Source: Leptospira ainlahdjerensis (lineage in GTDB: Bacteria > Spirochaetota > Leptospiria > Leptospirales > Leptospiraceae). Taken from it: 64,000 nt of DNA. This document shows positions 27,780 to 37,093 of the stretch, in pieces. The stretch spans positions 62,001 through 126,000 of the forward strand of contig NZ_JAFFPU010000033.1 of NCBI RefSeq assembly GCF_016919175.1. The letters are read 5' to 3'. The notes beneath the pieces are model-generated. The model did no database searches, had not been told where the DNA came from, and saw only the letters and a program-made list of their open reading frames with translations. A program made the translations under genes and the position numbers. The stretch's first letter is position 1. Every line of letters starts with the position of its first letter.

Positions 27780-28543
27780 GAAAAATGGGTTTTATATACA
27801 GGTTTCCGAAGCAAGGACTCGCTTAAGTTTTCCTTCAAACCTTGAAGACGGTGTTCCCCATAACTTAAAAAGTTCCCGCACGCGACCGCTGAAACTTGCG
27901 GTCTTTCAAAAATTCGTTTCATTTGTTCTGGTTCGCTTATACCGCCAAAGGCGATGATTGATTGTTCCGTTGAAAAATGATCGAGCAATGTTTCGTCAAA
28001 GGAATTTCTATTCCCCTCGTTTCGAAAATCGATTAGGAATATTTCCGAAAAGGATTCCATTTTACTAAACTTTTCATCGTGAGAATGAAATAAGTTCAAA
28101 TTACCTGTTGAATAACGATAATGAAGAAGATCTCCCCGATCTAAGGTGACCGGCAAACTAAGAATGACGGCTTGTGTTCCGAGAACTTCCGCGATTTTTA
28201 AAACCTCATCCGGACGAGAATGAAACAACTCATCGATTACGAGGCGATCAGCTCCTGCGTGGATTGCTTGCAAGGCATCATCCAAATTTCTAATTCCGCC
28301 TCCATAAGCAATAGGAGTGGAAACCATTTCGGCTACCGATTTTAAGAGTGGGAGATTTGGACCAAGGTCTTTGCGAGATCGATCGATACAAAGAACAGTA
28401 ATTTCATCGGCCCCCCATCGGTCCAAATTTTCGGCAATTACATGCGGTTTTCCTAATGGAAGATAACGATGATAGCCGAAGGACTGAACAGCAAGTTCTT
28501 CTAAAACCACGATCATACCGACCATTCTTTTTTTAAAACCCAT
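27776..28543 (-). CDS. HisF-like ammonia-channel subunit
   Basis: 255 residues from ATG 28543, chosen because a GGGAGA ribosome site precedes it and the upstream gene ends at 28533. TIM barrel of the HisF type with GGGIRNLDDA (about 81-90), AGADRLVIDE and IAFGGISEPEQM. The first catalytic Asp of true HisF (CLDV near residue 11) is replaced in MIVVLEEL, so histidine synthesis is unlikely. In O-antigen loci such proteins (WbpI/WbuZ type) pass ammonia to a PP-loop partner. Overlaps HisH by 11 bp. Confidence 0.82.
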   Translation of the reverse strand: MGFKKRMVGMIVVLEELAVQSFGYHRYLPLGKPHVIAENLDRWGADEITVLCIDRSRKDLGPNLPLLKSVAEMVSTPIAYGGGIRNLDDALQAIHAGADRLVIDELFHSRPDEVLKIAEVLGTQAVILSLPVTLDRGDLLHYRYSTGNLNLFHSHDEKFSKMESFSEIFLIDFRNEGNRNSFDETLLDHFSTEQSIIAFGGISEPEQMKRIFERPQVSAVACGNFLSYGEHRLQGLKENLSESLLRKPVYKTHFS

Positions 28544-29150
28544 GGACCATCTCCCGAATGAGACCGGAAAGTAATTCTTTCCCAAGATCTTGGCTCTTTT
28601 CCGGATGAAACTGTAGACCGACTACCATCCCGTGTTTTACTATCGAAGGAAAACTTCTTCCGTAAAATGTATTGGAAACCGCGCCTTCAGTATCAGCTTC
28701 ATAAGCAAAAGAATGGTTAAAGTAAAAGTAACCGCCGTCGAATTTTGAAAAAAAAGAATCAGGCTGTGTTAGTTTTATTTCGTTCCAACCAATGTGAAAA
28801 GTATTTTGTTCAGAAAGGGATCTAACGTTTCCTTCGATCATCGCAAGTCCTTTTTCAAGCGTTCCCTCCGTGGAAGAAAAGGAAAAAACCTGCATTCCTA
28901 AACAAATTCCCAAAAGTGGGCGCCCCTCTATCACCCATTTTTTTAAATAATCGGCCAACTCCATACGCTGTAAGTTGGACATCGCGGTGTGGAACGCACC
29001 GACTCCGGGTAACATGAGAAGATCTGCTTTCTGCAAGTCAGAAATATCAGAGGCTACATAGGTAATAAAACCAAGTCGATCCAAACAATTCTTAACCGAA
29101 CTATGATTTCCAACTTCATAATCTAAAATAGCTACCTTAATACGTTTCAA
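28533..29150 (-). CDS. HisH-like glutamine amidotransferase subunit
   Basis: 205-residue class I glutaminase. The nucleophile Cys is in GICLGMQVF (about 78-86), the His and Glu in FHPEKSQ (about 183-189), and PGVGAF lies at about 48-53. It releases ammonia from glutamine for the HisF-like partner. The TTG start at 29150 overlaps the upstream stop as TTGA. It and the HisF-like gene are the only glutaminase pair here, serving one or both PP-loop amidotransferases. Confidence 0.88.
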   Translation of the reverse strand: MKRIKVAILDYEVGNHSSVKNCLDRLGFITYVASDISDLQKADLLMLPGVGAFHTAMSNLQRMELADYLKKWVIEGRPLLGICLGMQVFSFSSTEGTLEKGLAMIEGNVRSLSEQNTFHIGWNEIKLTQPDSFFSKFDGGYFYFNHSFAYEADTEGAVSNTFYGRSFPSIVKHGMVVGLQFHPEKSQDLGKELLSGLIREMVHGF

Positions 29151-30280
29151 AGACCGATACCTACTTTGTATTTACGATGAATGTTTTGAAAAGAAGGTGC
29201 ATTTACTTCGAAAAGATTTCGGTTAACGTTGGATATAACGGTTTCCCAAAACTGCCCGACGGTAATATCGATATATTCACAAAACCCTTCGATATATTTT
29301 GATGAACAAGCTCCGTCATAAGCCTCGACAATCGGGATCGCTTTCTCTCTAGACATTCTTCCTGCTCGAATGTCTTCGTTTACATAGTCTGTGACTTTGC
29401 CAAAGCCGAACTTGAAATACTTTATCATTTGATTGAGGGTCACCCAATCTTCGTCAAGTGCGCTAACCCCCATAGGATCGCCGATATTCTCAATTCCGTC
29501 TTCACGAATGCTGATTCCGTATGCAGTAGAAAACTTCGCATTTCCTAAATTATCCCAATCTCCGATAAACCATCCTAAGTCGATCACGTTAAGATTCCCG
29601 GACCGAACCTCGGAAGCATCTGGAAAACCATACGCAATAAGATCCTGATCCGAAAAACCTGCCTCTCGCATCCAGGTGAGATCTCCTCCGGCGAGGGTAT
29701 TCATAGACATCAGATTATTGTATTCCCAGGGACGCTCCGGAGAAATCGTCTTACGATCCCTTAAACTCTGATTTTCTCCGATGAAAATCAATGGCAACTC
29801 GTAAGCGAGCGCTGTTTTCGGGACTGAACTATAGAGCGCTAATTCGGTTGATCGAGCCCAATTTGCAAAACGAAGGAAGGCTTCGCGCATTAGATTTTTC
29901 CAAACTCCCGGTGCAGGTGCAGAATAGACTACATCGAATCCAAGATTGATTAAATTGGAAATATTCTTTACACCAAGCTCGCTCACTTGTTCGGGGGGAT
30001 AGCTCAAACAAACAAGAAGAGGTTTCAATTTTAACTTATCGCGTACCCAAATAGCCTGACGCGTGCTATCCTTTCCTCCACTAACTCCGATTATACAATC
30101 AAAGTATTTTCCTTTTTTACGTGGATACTTCGATATGATTTCTTTTAGAATATCAAATCTTTCTAAATAATTGATATTATTTTGTAGGAAATGGTTTTCG
30201 CACGCGGAACAACAACCTTTCTCGGAGAAAATTTCGTTAACCCTGGTATTGGGTTGTAGGCATATTTTGCAATATTTCAT
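29147..30280 (-). CDS. N-acetyl sugar amidotransferase, canonical PP-loop
   Basis: 377 residues, same family as the gene at 26535. CKICLQ (4-9) and CSAC (about 24-27) form the zinc site; IGVSGGKDSTRQAI (about 64-77) is a standard PP-loop. Members such as WbpG and PseA convert an N-acetyl to an acetamidino group on a sugar using ammonia from HisH/HisF. ATGA overlap with the sulfotransferase downstream and TTGA with HisH. Pseudaminic-type genes in the same locus make an acetamidino-nonulosonate a reasonable product, as inference. Confidence 0.87.
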   Translation of the reverse strand: MKYCKICLQPNTRVNEIFSEKGCCSACENHFLQNNINYLERFDILKEIISKYPRKKGKYFDCIIGVSGGKDSTRQAIWVRDKLKLKPLLVCLSYPPEQVSELGVKNISNLINLGFDVVYSAPAPGVWKNLMREAFLRFANWARSTELALYSSVPKTALAYELPLIFIGENQSLRDRKTISPERPWEYNNLMSMNTLAGGDLTWMREAGFSDQDLIAYGFPDASEVRSGNLNVIDLGWFIGDWDNLGNAKFSTAYGISIREDGIENIGDPMGVSALDEDWVTLNQMIKYFKFGFGKVTDYVNEDIRAGRMSREKAIPIVEAYDGACSSKYIEGFCEYIDITVGQFWETVISNVNRNLFEVNAPSFQNIHRKYKVGIGL

Positions 30281-31410
30281 TTTTCGAATAAGGATTTACA
30301 GGCTTCGTAAATTTCCCCAAATAGAAAAAAAGATTTCTGAACCTTTGGTTCGATTTTTTGATTCAAGCTTTCCAATCGGCTTTTCTCTTTTTCAAATTCT
30401 TTCGGAAAATCGAATTCAGAATATGGAAGAATCCATTTAGCAAGTTTTTCTTTTTCGTCTTCTAAAATTTCATAACTAAGATTTTCGGATGGAGAAAACT
30501 CGAAGGAAGAATAACCCATCAATTGCATTTCAGGATAAGTTAAGAATTCGATAGCCTTTCGTGTTTTAGGATCGATCTTTTCCATCCATCTGTGAATCGA
30601 CTTCTGATTAAATCCTTCAGAACCTCCTTCTTGGAACGTAGAATTTTGCGTCCATCTCTGGTTATTTCCGTCTTTGATATCATTCGTATCCAAAAGAGAA
30701 GGATTAAACTCGATTTCTAAAAAAGTGCAAAGATCTCGAACGGTTTTTTCGGGAAAACCGATTAGATCTTCATATTTTACGGTTAAAACGTTTTGATACT
30801 TTTTAGAATAGTGATAAGAAAGCGAAGCAAGTTTGCGCCATTGTCTACCCAAAAAAAGCAAAGGATAACGACCTTCGGAATAGAAATTTGAAACGGCGAT
30901 TGCCCGAGGGTCCCTTACAATTTGAATGATCTTTGTCTTCTCGCCGAATAATTCAATGATATGAGGTACAAATTCGTTTGCCCACACCTCTTTAAATCCG
31001 GCGACTTGTTTGGAACCATAAGTCTCAAGAATTAACGCGGCCCCTTTTTTTAGAAACTCTCCGTAAGTTTTCGCGGCTATCTCCGGAATTCGTTTTGAAA
31101 GGAGTTCAGAATACGGCTGACTCGAAACTTCTGTAAACTTTTTCAAATACGCGAGATCAGGTATATTTAATTCACTAAAAGGGGTATTCTGCAGATCGTG
31201 AAAAAAAGAGTTTTTCTCCTCATCGAAATAGTAATCCTCTAAAGGAGCATTGGGATCAAGAAGATGTTTCTTATCCCTGGATAAGGTATTTCGAAAGTCC
31301 TTAAAAACCGCAAAAAAAGGATCCGAGGCAAAAGAGACTTCTTTTGTTTTATTAAGTAAACGAGCAAAAAAAGTCGTCCCCGACCGAAACATTCCACTAA
31401 CAAAAATCAT
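30277..31410 (-). CDS. Sulfotransferase-family protein
   Basis: 377 residues. FVSGMFRSGTTFFARLL (3-19) is the 5'-phosphosulfate loop of PAPS-dependent sulfotransferases, and IIQIVRDPRAIAVSNFY (about 160-176) is the 3'-phosphate-binding block with its Arg and Ser. It probably sulfates a sugar of the O-unit. An APS kinase two genes upstream would supply PAPS, which supports true sulfotransfer. Overlaps both neighbours as ATGA. Confidence 0.86.
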   Translation of the reverse strand: MIFVSGMFRSGTTFFARLLNKTKEVSFASDPFFAVFKDFRNTLSRDKKHLLDPNAPLEDYYFDEEKNSFFHDLQNTPFSELNIPDLAYLKKFTEVSSQPYSELLSKRIPEIAAKTYGEFLKKGAALILETYGSKQVAGFKEVWANEFVPHIIELFGEKTKIIQIVRDPRAIAVSNFYSEGRYPLLFLGRQWRKLASLSYHYSKKYQNVLTVKYEDLIGFPEKTVRDLCTFLEIEFNPSLLDTNDIKDGNNQRWTQNSTFQEGGSEGFNQKSIHRWMEKIDPKTRKAIEFLTYPEMQLMGYSSFEFSPSENLSYEILEDEKEKLAKWILPYSEFDFPKEFEKEKSRLESLNQKIEPKVQKSFFLFGEIYEACKSLFEK

Positions 31411-32777
31411 AATAAATCCACGTCCTTTAGCTCTACTAATCCTTTCTCTTCCAGCTGTTTAACATACCAGTATGCGAAACTAAATGGCATTTTTGTTTTT
31501 TCGCAAATATCCAAAATCGTATTTTTACCGTTGGCAAGGCGTAAAACAATTCTCATAAAATGATAGAGAAGATCCGATTCGCTTTCGACGTAACGAAGAA
31601 TGTCATCAGTCAATCTCGATCCATATTTTTCTTTTGCGGAATGATCTTGAGTTTGAGAGATATTCGTAGGTGAAAGATAGAGATTGATCTCAGGACTTGC
31701 CAAAGATGGAATTCCCTTAAACTTTGGAATTACAATCGCATCATATTCGATAATGTCGATGACCTCTAGTGTCTTTTGGATCATTTCTTCCGTTGAATTA
31801 GGATTGTAATTTTGAAAATTATCATCACTCGTATGGTAATTTTCAAACGGCCATCTCAATAGAGTTCCCGTTGGAATCTCATAACCAACGGCATCAAATA
31901 CATTCTCATCGTTCCCAATTTTTTCTCTGTGCGAATAGAGAATATTTTTCTCCTGCCTCGGATCAAGAACGTTCTTAACAGCTCGGTCGATTCTTGATTG
32001 ATTATAAAAACTACTTTGATATATCAGCTCTTCATTCGTGCCTACTAATGCGAGAAACAATCCACCCTTTAAGTTGCTTGCAATGTCTTTTTCATGGAAG
32101 AGATAGGCAACAGATCCAACGATTTCTACACTTGCAAACGCCCGATAAGAATACTTTGTTTTTCGATCTTGTAACCTTCGAACAACCTCGAAGGAAGCCA
32201 CGCAACCTGATAGTCCATCATTTACCTGATCGGGATGATCAAAATGACCCATAAAGATGATCTCTTTCGGACTATCTCCTTTTTTGGAATAATCAGCTTG
32301 AGTCATCTTTCCCTGATAATCAAAGTTACTTTCTATCTTCACTTTATACTTACCGGGTTTTAGAGATTGATAAATTTCAAAAGGTAAACAAAAGCCCCAC
32401 TCCGCGTTTCTGTGACGGTATTGATTTCGAAAATGAAAAGGAATCGACTTTGGCTTTTTGGGATTAGTAAAAAGATGAGGCTTTAATTCTTCTAAAGTCA
32501 ATTCACCCTCAAATGAAGGTGAATAACTATAGACAGAAAGATTAGATTCTGCCTTCGAAGCGATATTTTTTCCATCAGGCCCAGTTAGCACAGCCTGCTT
32601 GCAATCCCAGTAAGGAGGTAGCTCCCAGTGATAAATTTTCTCGGAGGAAGGATATTGAATCTTCCGGGATTTTGGATAAAAGGAAACTAACTCGTCATAA
32701 GCCTCTTCCATTTCAGGACCAGCGTGACATCGATCTAACACTGATATTTTTCGAATTAATTCGTGATAATTATTCAT
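31407..32777 (-). CDS. M28-like metallohydrolase (DUF4910 type) with C-terminal winged helix
   Basis: 456 residues. GHFDHPDQVNDGLSG (about 187-201) gives the His and Asp metal ligands of DUF4910/M28-like aminopeptidases, with Glu in FASVEIVGS (about 223). The last ~65 residues look like a winged-helix segment. Such proteins recur in polysaccharide loci but their substrate is unknown to me; amide hydrolysis on a sugar or amino acid is possible. It lies between the sulfotransferase and APS kinase genes and overlaps the former by 4 bp. No signal peptide, so cytoplasmic. Confidence 0.72.
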   Translation of the reverse strand: MNNYHELIRKISVLDRCHAGPEMEEAYDELVSFYPKSRKIQYPSSEKIYHWELPPYWDCKQAVLTGPDGKNIASKAESNLSVYSYSPSFEGELTLEELKPHLFTNPKKPKSIPFHFRNQYRHRNAEWGFCLPFEIYQSLKPGKYKVKIESNFDYQGKMTQADYSKKGDSPKEIIFMGHFDHPDQVNDGLSGCVASFEVVRRLQDRKTKYSYRAFASVEIVGSVAYLFHEKDIASNLKGGLFLALVGTNEELIYQSSFYNQSRIDRAVKNVLDPRQEKNILYSHREKIGNDENVFDAVGYEIPTGTLLRWPFENYHTSDDNFQNYNPNSTEEMIQKTLEVIDIIEYDAIVIPKFKGIPSLASPEINLYLSPTNISQTQDHSAKEKYGSRLTDDILRYVESESDLLYHFMRIVLRLANGKNTILDICEKTKMPFSFAYWYVKQLEEKGLVELKDVDLL

Positions 32778-32792
32778 ATTATATTTTTCAAA

Positions 32793-33395
32793 TTAACTTT
32801 GAATGATCCCTTTTTCATATAAATACGAGCATAAAATTTTCACTGTCTCTTCGACATTCTGTCTACTTGTATCCAACTCGATTTCAGGTTGTAAGGGCGC
32901 CTCATAAGGAGAGCTGATTCCGGTAAAGTTAGGAATTTCTCCACCTCTTGCTTTCTTATAAAGTCCCTTAGGATCTCGCTTCTCACATATTTCTAGGGGA
33001 GTCGAAAGGTAGATTTCGATAAATTCTCCCTTATCAAAAAGATCTCTAACGGTCTGTCGATCTTTTCTATAGGGAGAGATCAAAGAGACGATTACGATTA
33101 CACCCGCTTCCGTAAAAAGTTTCGCGACTTCCCCGGTCCGTCTGATGTTCTCAGTTCTATCTTCTTGCGTAAAACCAAGATCCTTGTTTAAACCGTATCT
33201 TAGATTATCACCATCGAGAAGAAACGTATGATATTTTTTTTGGTTTAAGAATGCTTCCAGTGCATTTGCGATAGTCGATTTGCCTGAACCGCTCAATCCA
33301 GTCACCCAGAGCAAGCAGGGTTTTTGCATTTTTATTTTCGACCTGTCCTCTTTAGTTACCTTATGGTCGAGCCACGTAATGTTTTTATCCATCAT
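32793..33395 (-). CDS. cysC: Adenylylsulfate kinase
   Basis: 200-residue APS kinase, producing PAPS from adenylylsulfate. Walker A GLSGSGKST (about 33-41), LDGDNLRYGLNKDLGF (about 60-75) and the FTEAGVIVIVSLISPYR block are typical. A full-length stand-alone form. Together with the sulfotransferase two genes downstream it indicates a sulfated O-antigen sugar. Two adjacent ATG codons (33395, 33392); either works. Confidence 0.93.
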   Translation of the reverse strand: MMDKNITWLDHKVTKEDRSKIKMQKPCLLWVTGLSGSGKSTIANALEAFLNQKKYHTFLLDGDNLRYGLNKDLGFTQEDRTENIRRTGEVAKLFTEAGVIVIVSLISPYRKDRQTVRDLFDKGEFIEIYLSTPLEICEKRDPKGLYKKARGGEIPNFTGISSPYEAPLQPEIELDTSRQNVEETVKILCSYLYEKGIIQS

Positions 33396-33404
33396 GAGTC
33401 CTGA

Positions 33405-34304
33405 TTATATTCGTAATGAATTTATAAACCGCAATTCCACGATGTCTTTCTGCGGAAGTGATAATTTCTTTCCTTCCGGTGGAATACAACTGATAACCTT
33501 CTTACCGGCGATTACTCCGACTACCATAGCCATACTTTCGCAACCAACAATTATATCCGCTTCCATTACCTGTTGTAAAAGAGGTTTTTGATTCGTTATT
33601 CTTAGATTCTGATCCGGATATTTTTCTAAGATCCAATCGTATTTCCCGATTGGATCTGAAGGATGAGGCCTAAACACACACGACTCCATTCTTCCTGAAA
33701 TCTTTCCCAAATGTTTAAAAAAATAGAGGATTGCATCCTCTTCAGTAAAACCCCAAGGATCAGCACCATTAGTCGCCTTCGTTGCAGCTCCGTGGTCTTT
33801 GATATTTTCACACACAAAAAGAATACGATCTCCTTCTCCGCTCTTTTTTTCTTTCTTATATATTGTGAGTTCGTTTTTCAGCGATTCAAAGTATGGGTTT
33901 TCTTTTCTTCGAATTAGAGTTTCCGGAAAAATTTTCTGGGCAAGTTGAAAAGCATCATCGTCCCCAGTCCATATCTCGTCTGGTAATGTTACTTGATTTT
34001 GAAATATAAATCTTTCCTTATAGTTTACCCAATGATCTAAAAAACTGATTGATCTTTTTCCCTCTTTCCTTGCCAAAAGAATCGCCCGCTTTTCAAGATC
34101 CGATTGCCAACTGGTTCCCGTAAGAATTTCTTCCGCTTTCTTTAATGCATCTTTCAAAGACAAAATTTCTAACTCGCCTATTTTTTTTTGAAAGATCGAA
34201 ACCGCCGGGCCATCCAATACGAAAAGATAATTGCCCGGATATTTCTTAATATAGCTGGAAAGGACCTCAGCTCCGCCAGCGTCATGAGAAACGATCGCTA
34301 TCAA
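33405..34304 (-). CDS. Putative surface-carbohydrate transferase with RPHP motif
   Basis: 299 residues from a TTG at 34304, chosen because AAGGA lies 8 nt upstream and the preceding gene ends 4 bp before; an ATG at 34352 would overlap by 44 bp. The N-terminus IAIVSHDAGGAEV is distinctive, and RPHPSDP (212-218) followed by GCESMAM (254-260) gives the same HP-to-Ser spacing as the gene at 25272..26525. I infer a GT-B transferase for a CMP-activated or similar sugar. No exact family recognised. Confidence 0.6.
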   Translation of the reverse strand: MIAIVSHDAGGAEVLSSYIKKYPGNYLFVLDGPAVSIFQKKIGELEILSLKDALKKAEEILTGTSWQSDLEKRAILLARKEGKRSISFLDHWVNYKERFIFQNQVTLPDEIWTGDDDAFQLAQKIFPETLIRRKENPYFESLKNELTIYKKEKKSGEGDRILFVCENIKDHGAATKATNGADPWGFTEEDAILYFFKHLGKISGRMESCVFRPHPSDPIGKYDWILEKYPDQNLRITNQKPLLQQVMEADIIVGCESMAMVVGVIAGKKVISCIPPEGKKLSLPQKDIVELRFINSLRI

Positions 34305-34308
34305 AGAG

Positions 34309-34851
34309 CTATTCCTTATTATCGCGAATCCAATCATCAAGAAGGATTCCATAATCTATAACATCTTGATAAGACCCTTCTAAGAAAAGATGTTTTTTTC
34401 TCCTTCCTTCCACTTTCATTCCGAGGGAAAGCGCTAATTTCTGCATAGCTAGGTTAGAAGCCGCGGTGCCACAGTAAATTTTTTCTAAATTTAATTTCGA
34501 AAAACCATGATACAAAAGTTTTTTTCCTGCGTGTAACGAAACACCTTTACCCTGATGAAACTTATTACCCAACAAAATTGCAAACTCGGCGTTCCGATTG
34601 ATAAACGAAATGTTCTGAAGACTGATATTTCCAATATGACCGTCGGTTTTGTGGCAAATGGCCCAAACGACGCGGTCTTCTAAGTTTAGAGAACGATAAT
34701 ATTCTTCGAAGTAGAGTTTATTCTTAAAAAATTTTCCGTGGGAATTGTATCTTGTTACGTCCTGATCCTCAAACCAGAAAGAATAAGGACCTGAAAGATC
34801 AGACTCTGATAAGGTCCTTACAAAATATTCCTCCAAGAAGGAGTAAATCAC
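34309..34851 (-). CDS. GNAT N-acetyltransferase, PseH/RimL-like
   Basis: 180 residues. The GTG at 34851 overlaps the upstream stop as GTGA and has GGAGAG 6 nt before it; a TTG eight codons earlier is less likely. Acetyl-CoA loop: GNKFHQGKGVSLHAGKKLL (about 94-112). The pseudaminic pathway needs such an enzyme (PseH) to N-acetylate the 4-amino group of the PseC product, and PseC, PseG and PseI are in this locus. The assignment to PseH is by context; another amino sugar could be the substrate. Confidence 0.78.
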   Translation of the reverse strand: MIYSFLEEYFVRTLSESDLSGPYSFWFEDQDVTRYNSHGKFFKNKLYFEEYYRSLNLEDRVVWAICHKTDGHIGNISLQNISFINRNAEFAILLGNKFHQGKGVSLHAGKKLLYHGFSKLNLEKIYCGTAASNLAMQKLALSLGMKVEGRRKKHLFLEGSYQDVIDYGILLDDWIRDNKE

Positions 34852-36125
34852 TTCAAACTCTCCAATTGACTCCAAACTTTTTGAAAAGCGCCAATCAACA
34901 AATCAACGTCCGAATCGGATAAATCTCTAACGCACATCTCATAACCTAGATATTCTTTGTCATTGTATCCTTCAGCAATGGGACAAATTCCCTTAGAATA
35001 GTCCACGTCGCGCTTACAGATATCCGAATTCCATGGAAACCCCTTGGAACCGTACGCTATCTTCTTCTGATACAAAGGTAACAGGTGAAGATTTGCGTAA
35101 CCCATTGACAGATCCTCCACTCCTTCAGCGACAAGCGCGTCGAAAATTTTCTTTTTTGGCAAGCCTAATAGACTCTCATCAAGCAATATAGGATAAATAT
35201 AATATACATGTGTTGAATCCTTGCGAATTTCAGGAGTTTTCAAACCTTTTAAATTCGAAAGTCCTTTCGTAAATCTTTCTGCGGCTCGTATTCTAGAATC
35301 AACTTTGATTTTTAATTTTTTTAATTGTTCGATTCCGATTGCGCTTTCGATTTCTCCTAATCGAAAGTTGTATCCGATCATATTGGTCAAATCTGTAACA
35401 CCTTTATCTCCCACCACTGCCTCTGCGTGATTCCGAATCAACTGCATTCTTTCGGCAAGTCCATCGTCGTTCGTCACAAGCACTCCACCCTCTCCTGTAT
35501 GAATATGTTTGTGATAATTCAGGCTATAACCTCCGATGTCACCTAATGTTCCTGTGAATTTGCCTTTATAGAAGGAACCCGGAGCCTGGGCCGTATCGTT
35601 AATTACTTTTAAATTCTTCTTTTTCGCGATTTCCATAATCGCTTCCATGTTTGCAGATTGGCCAAAAATATCCACAACGAGTATCGCTTTCGTATAAGGT
35701 GAAATATTCGCTTCTATGGACTTAGGATCGATACAAAAGGTCCCAGGTTCAATGTCCGCAAAAACAGGAATCGCATTCCAATGAAGAATCGCCGTTGCGG
35801 AGGCGGACATGGTCCACGGACTTACGATCACTTCATCGCCAGGTTCGATTCCGATTGCGCCGATAGCCGCGATCAAACCGGAGGTCCATGAATTTACGGT
35901 AATAGCGTGTTTGACCTGAAAGTATTTTTTACATTCTTCTTCGAACTCTTGAACCTTAGGTCCTCCGTAAAAATCGGGATCCCAACAACCTAAAAACTGA
36001 GAAAGATTTCCACTCTCTACAACCTTTCGAACGGCTTCCACTTCTTCTTTTCCGATGGAATTATAACGTTTTAACTCGACGTCGATGGCTTTTTTTCCGC
36101 CATGGATTGCTAATTTTTCACTCAT
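34848..36125 (-). CDS. DegT/DnrJ/EryC1-family sugar aminotransferase
   Basis: 425 residues from ATG 36125 (ATGA overlap with the upstream gene). PLP-dependent transaminase of nucleotide-4-keto or 3-keto sugars. The cofactor Lys is in NYHKHIHTGEGG (about 206-217); NSWTSGLIAAIGA (about 79-91) is the phosphate loop. Longer than PseC (about 385) with an extra segment near the C-terminus. With the Gfo/Idh dehydrogenase just upstream it would form an oxidation-then-amination pair, inference. Confidence 0.86.
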   Translation of the reverse strand: MSEKLAIHGGKKAIDVELKRYNSIGKEEVEAVRKVVESGNLSQFLGCWDPDFYGGPKVQEFEEECKKYFQVKHAITVNSWTSGLIAAIGAIGIEPGDEVIVSPWTMSASATAILHWNAIPVFADIEPGTFCIDPKSIEANISPYTKAILVVDIFGQSANMEAIMEIAKKKNLKVINDTAQAPGSFYKGKFTGTLGDIGGYSLNYHKHIHTGEGGVLVTNDDGLAERMQLIRNHAEAVVGDKGVTDLTNMIGYNFRLGEIESAIGIEQLKKLKIKVDSRIRAAERFTKGLSNLKGLKTPEIRKDSTHVYYIYPILLDESLLGLPKKKIFDALVAEGVEDLSMGYANLHLLPLYQKKIAYGSKGFPWNSDICKRDVDYSKGICPIAEGYNDKEYLGYEMCVRDLSDSDVDLLIGAFQKVWSQLESLK

Positions 36126-37093
36126 TTCGATTGTTCCATGATTTGATTTAGAATATAATTGATTTGTAAAGCACTCTTCGAATCGCAAAACTCCGCGTCT
36201 TGTCCTCGCATTGTTTTAACAAGTTCATTCAACACGTGATATTGTGAAAAATTCGAATCGTTTGAAAGATACTCTTTCCGGGAATCTAAGATCGTATATT
36301 CGGGATAAATTGGATCAAAGGTTTTTGACTCCCAAAAAACCTCCTCGCCCCCTCGAAGATAACTGAGTTTTCCTTCCGATGTAACCAATTCTATAGAATA
36401 ATTCGAATAATCCTCTTCCCTAGAAGAAAGGAAGAAGACGTCACCTCTTTCAAAACGAAAAAAAACATCCGGCTCCCAATCGTTATTTTCCAAGAATCGA
36501 TTTTGTTGTATCACACTTCCATTTTTAATAGGTCCAAGCCAATATTGAAGTAAATTCAAAAAATGACCTCCGTTATGAACCAATCCTTTTGAATACCAAC
36601 ATACACCTTTGATAAAACCGGAAGCGTGGTTCACTTTTTCCAATAAAGACTTAATTTTTTTAGAAGAAGGAAAATAACGTCTTTGATAATTAACAAAAAG
36701 TCTTACGTCCTTTTTTTCGCACAAGGAAATCATTGTAAGAGATTCGTCTAAATTATAAGACAAAGGTTTTTCACAAAGCAAGAACGATGGATTAGAACTT
36801 TCTAAAACGATTTGAAGAATTTCGAAATGAGTTCGAGTTGGGGTGGCTATAATGACAAAATCCGGAGATGTTTGAGTTAAACCTTCTTTTAGGTCGATGT
36901 AAACGTTCGCGGAACTTTTTTTCCCGAATTTAACTCGAGCCTCCTCTACCGGATCGTAAGCTCCTACTAGTTCGTAGTTAGGATGATTCGAGACGGCAGT
37001 AAGATGTGTGATTCGAAACTTTAAAGGATCTTTGTCAAAATCATAACCCATTCCGATTTGGCCAAGGCCAATCAAAAAGGTACGAAACTTCAT
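36122..37093 (-). CDS. Gfo/Idh/MocA-family sugar dehydrogenase
   Basis: 323-residue NAD(P)-dependent dehydrogenase. GLGQIGMGYDFD (9-20) is the Rossmann loop, LCEKPLSYN (about 101-109) the EKP motif, and NGGHFLNLLQYW (about 174-185) the substrate-domain His element. Likely oxidises a nucleotide sugar to a keto sugar that the following aminotransferase uses. Both gene junctions are ATGA or similar 4-bp overlaps. Confidence 0.85.
   Translation of the reverse strand: MKFRTFLIGLGQIGMGYDFDKDPLKFRITHLTAVSNHPNYELVGAYDPVEEARVKFGKKSSANVYIDLKEGLTQTSPDFVIIATPTRTHFEILQIVLESSNPSFLLCEKPLSYNLDESLTMISLCEKKDVRLFVNYQRRYFPSSKKIKSLLEKVNHASGFIKGVCWYSKGLVHNGGHFLNLLQYWLGPIKNGSVIQQNRFLENNDWEPDVFFRFERGDVFFLSSREEDYSNYSIELVTSEGKLSYLRGGEEVFWESKTFDPIYPEYTILDSRKEYLSNDSNFSQYHVLNELVKTMRGQDAEFCDSKSALQINYILNQIMEQSK

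Noticed and set aside
27776..29150. Histidine biosynthesis hisF/hisH
   Set aside because: The HisF catalytic Asp is missing and the pair lies between sugar amidotransferases; no other his genes.
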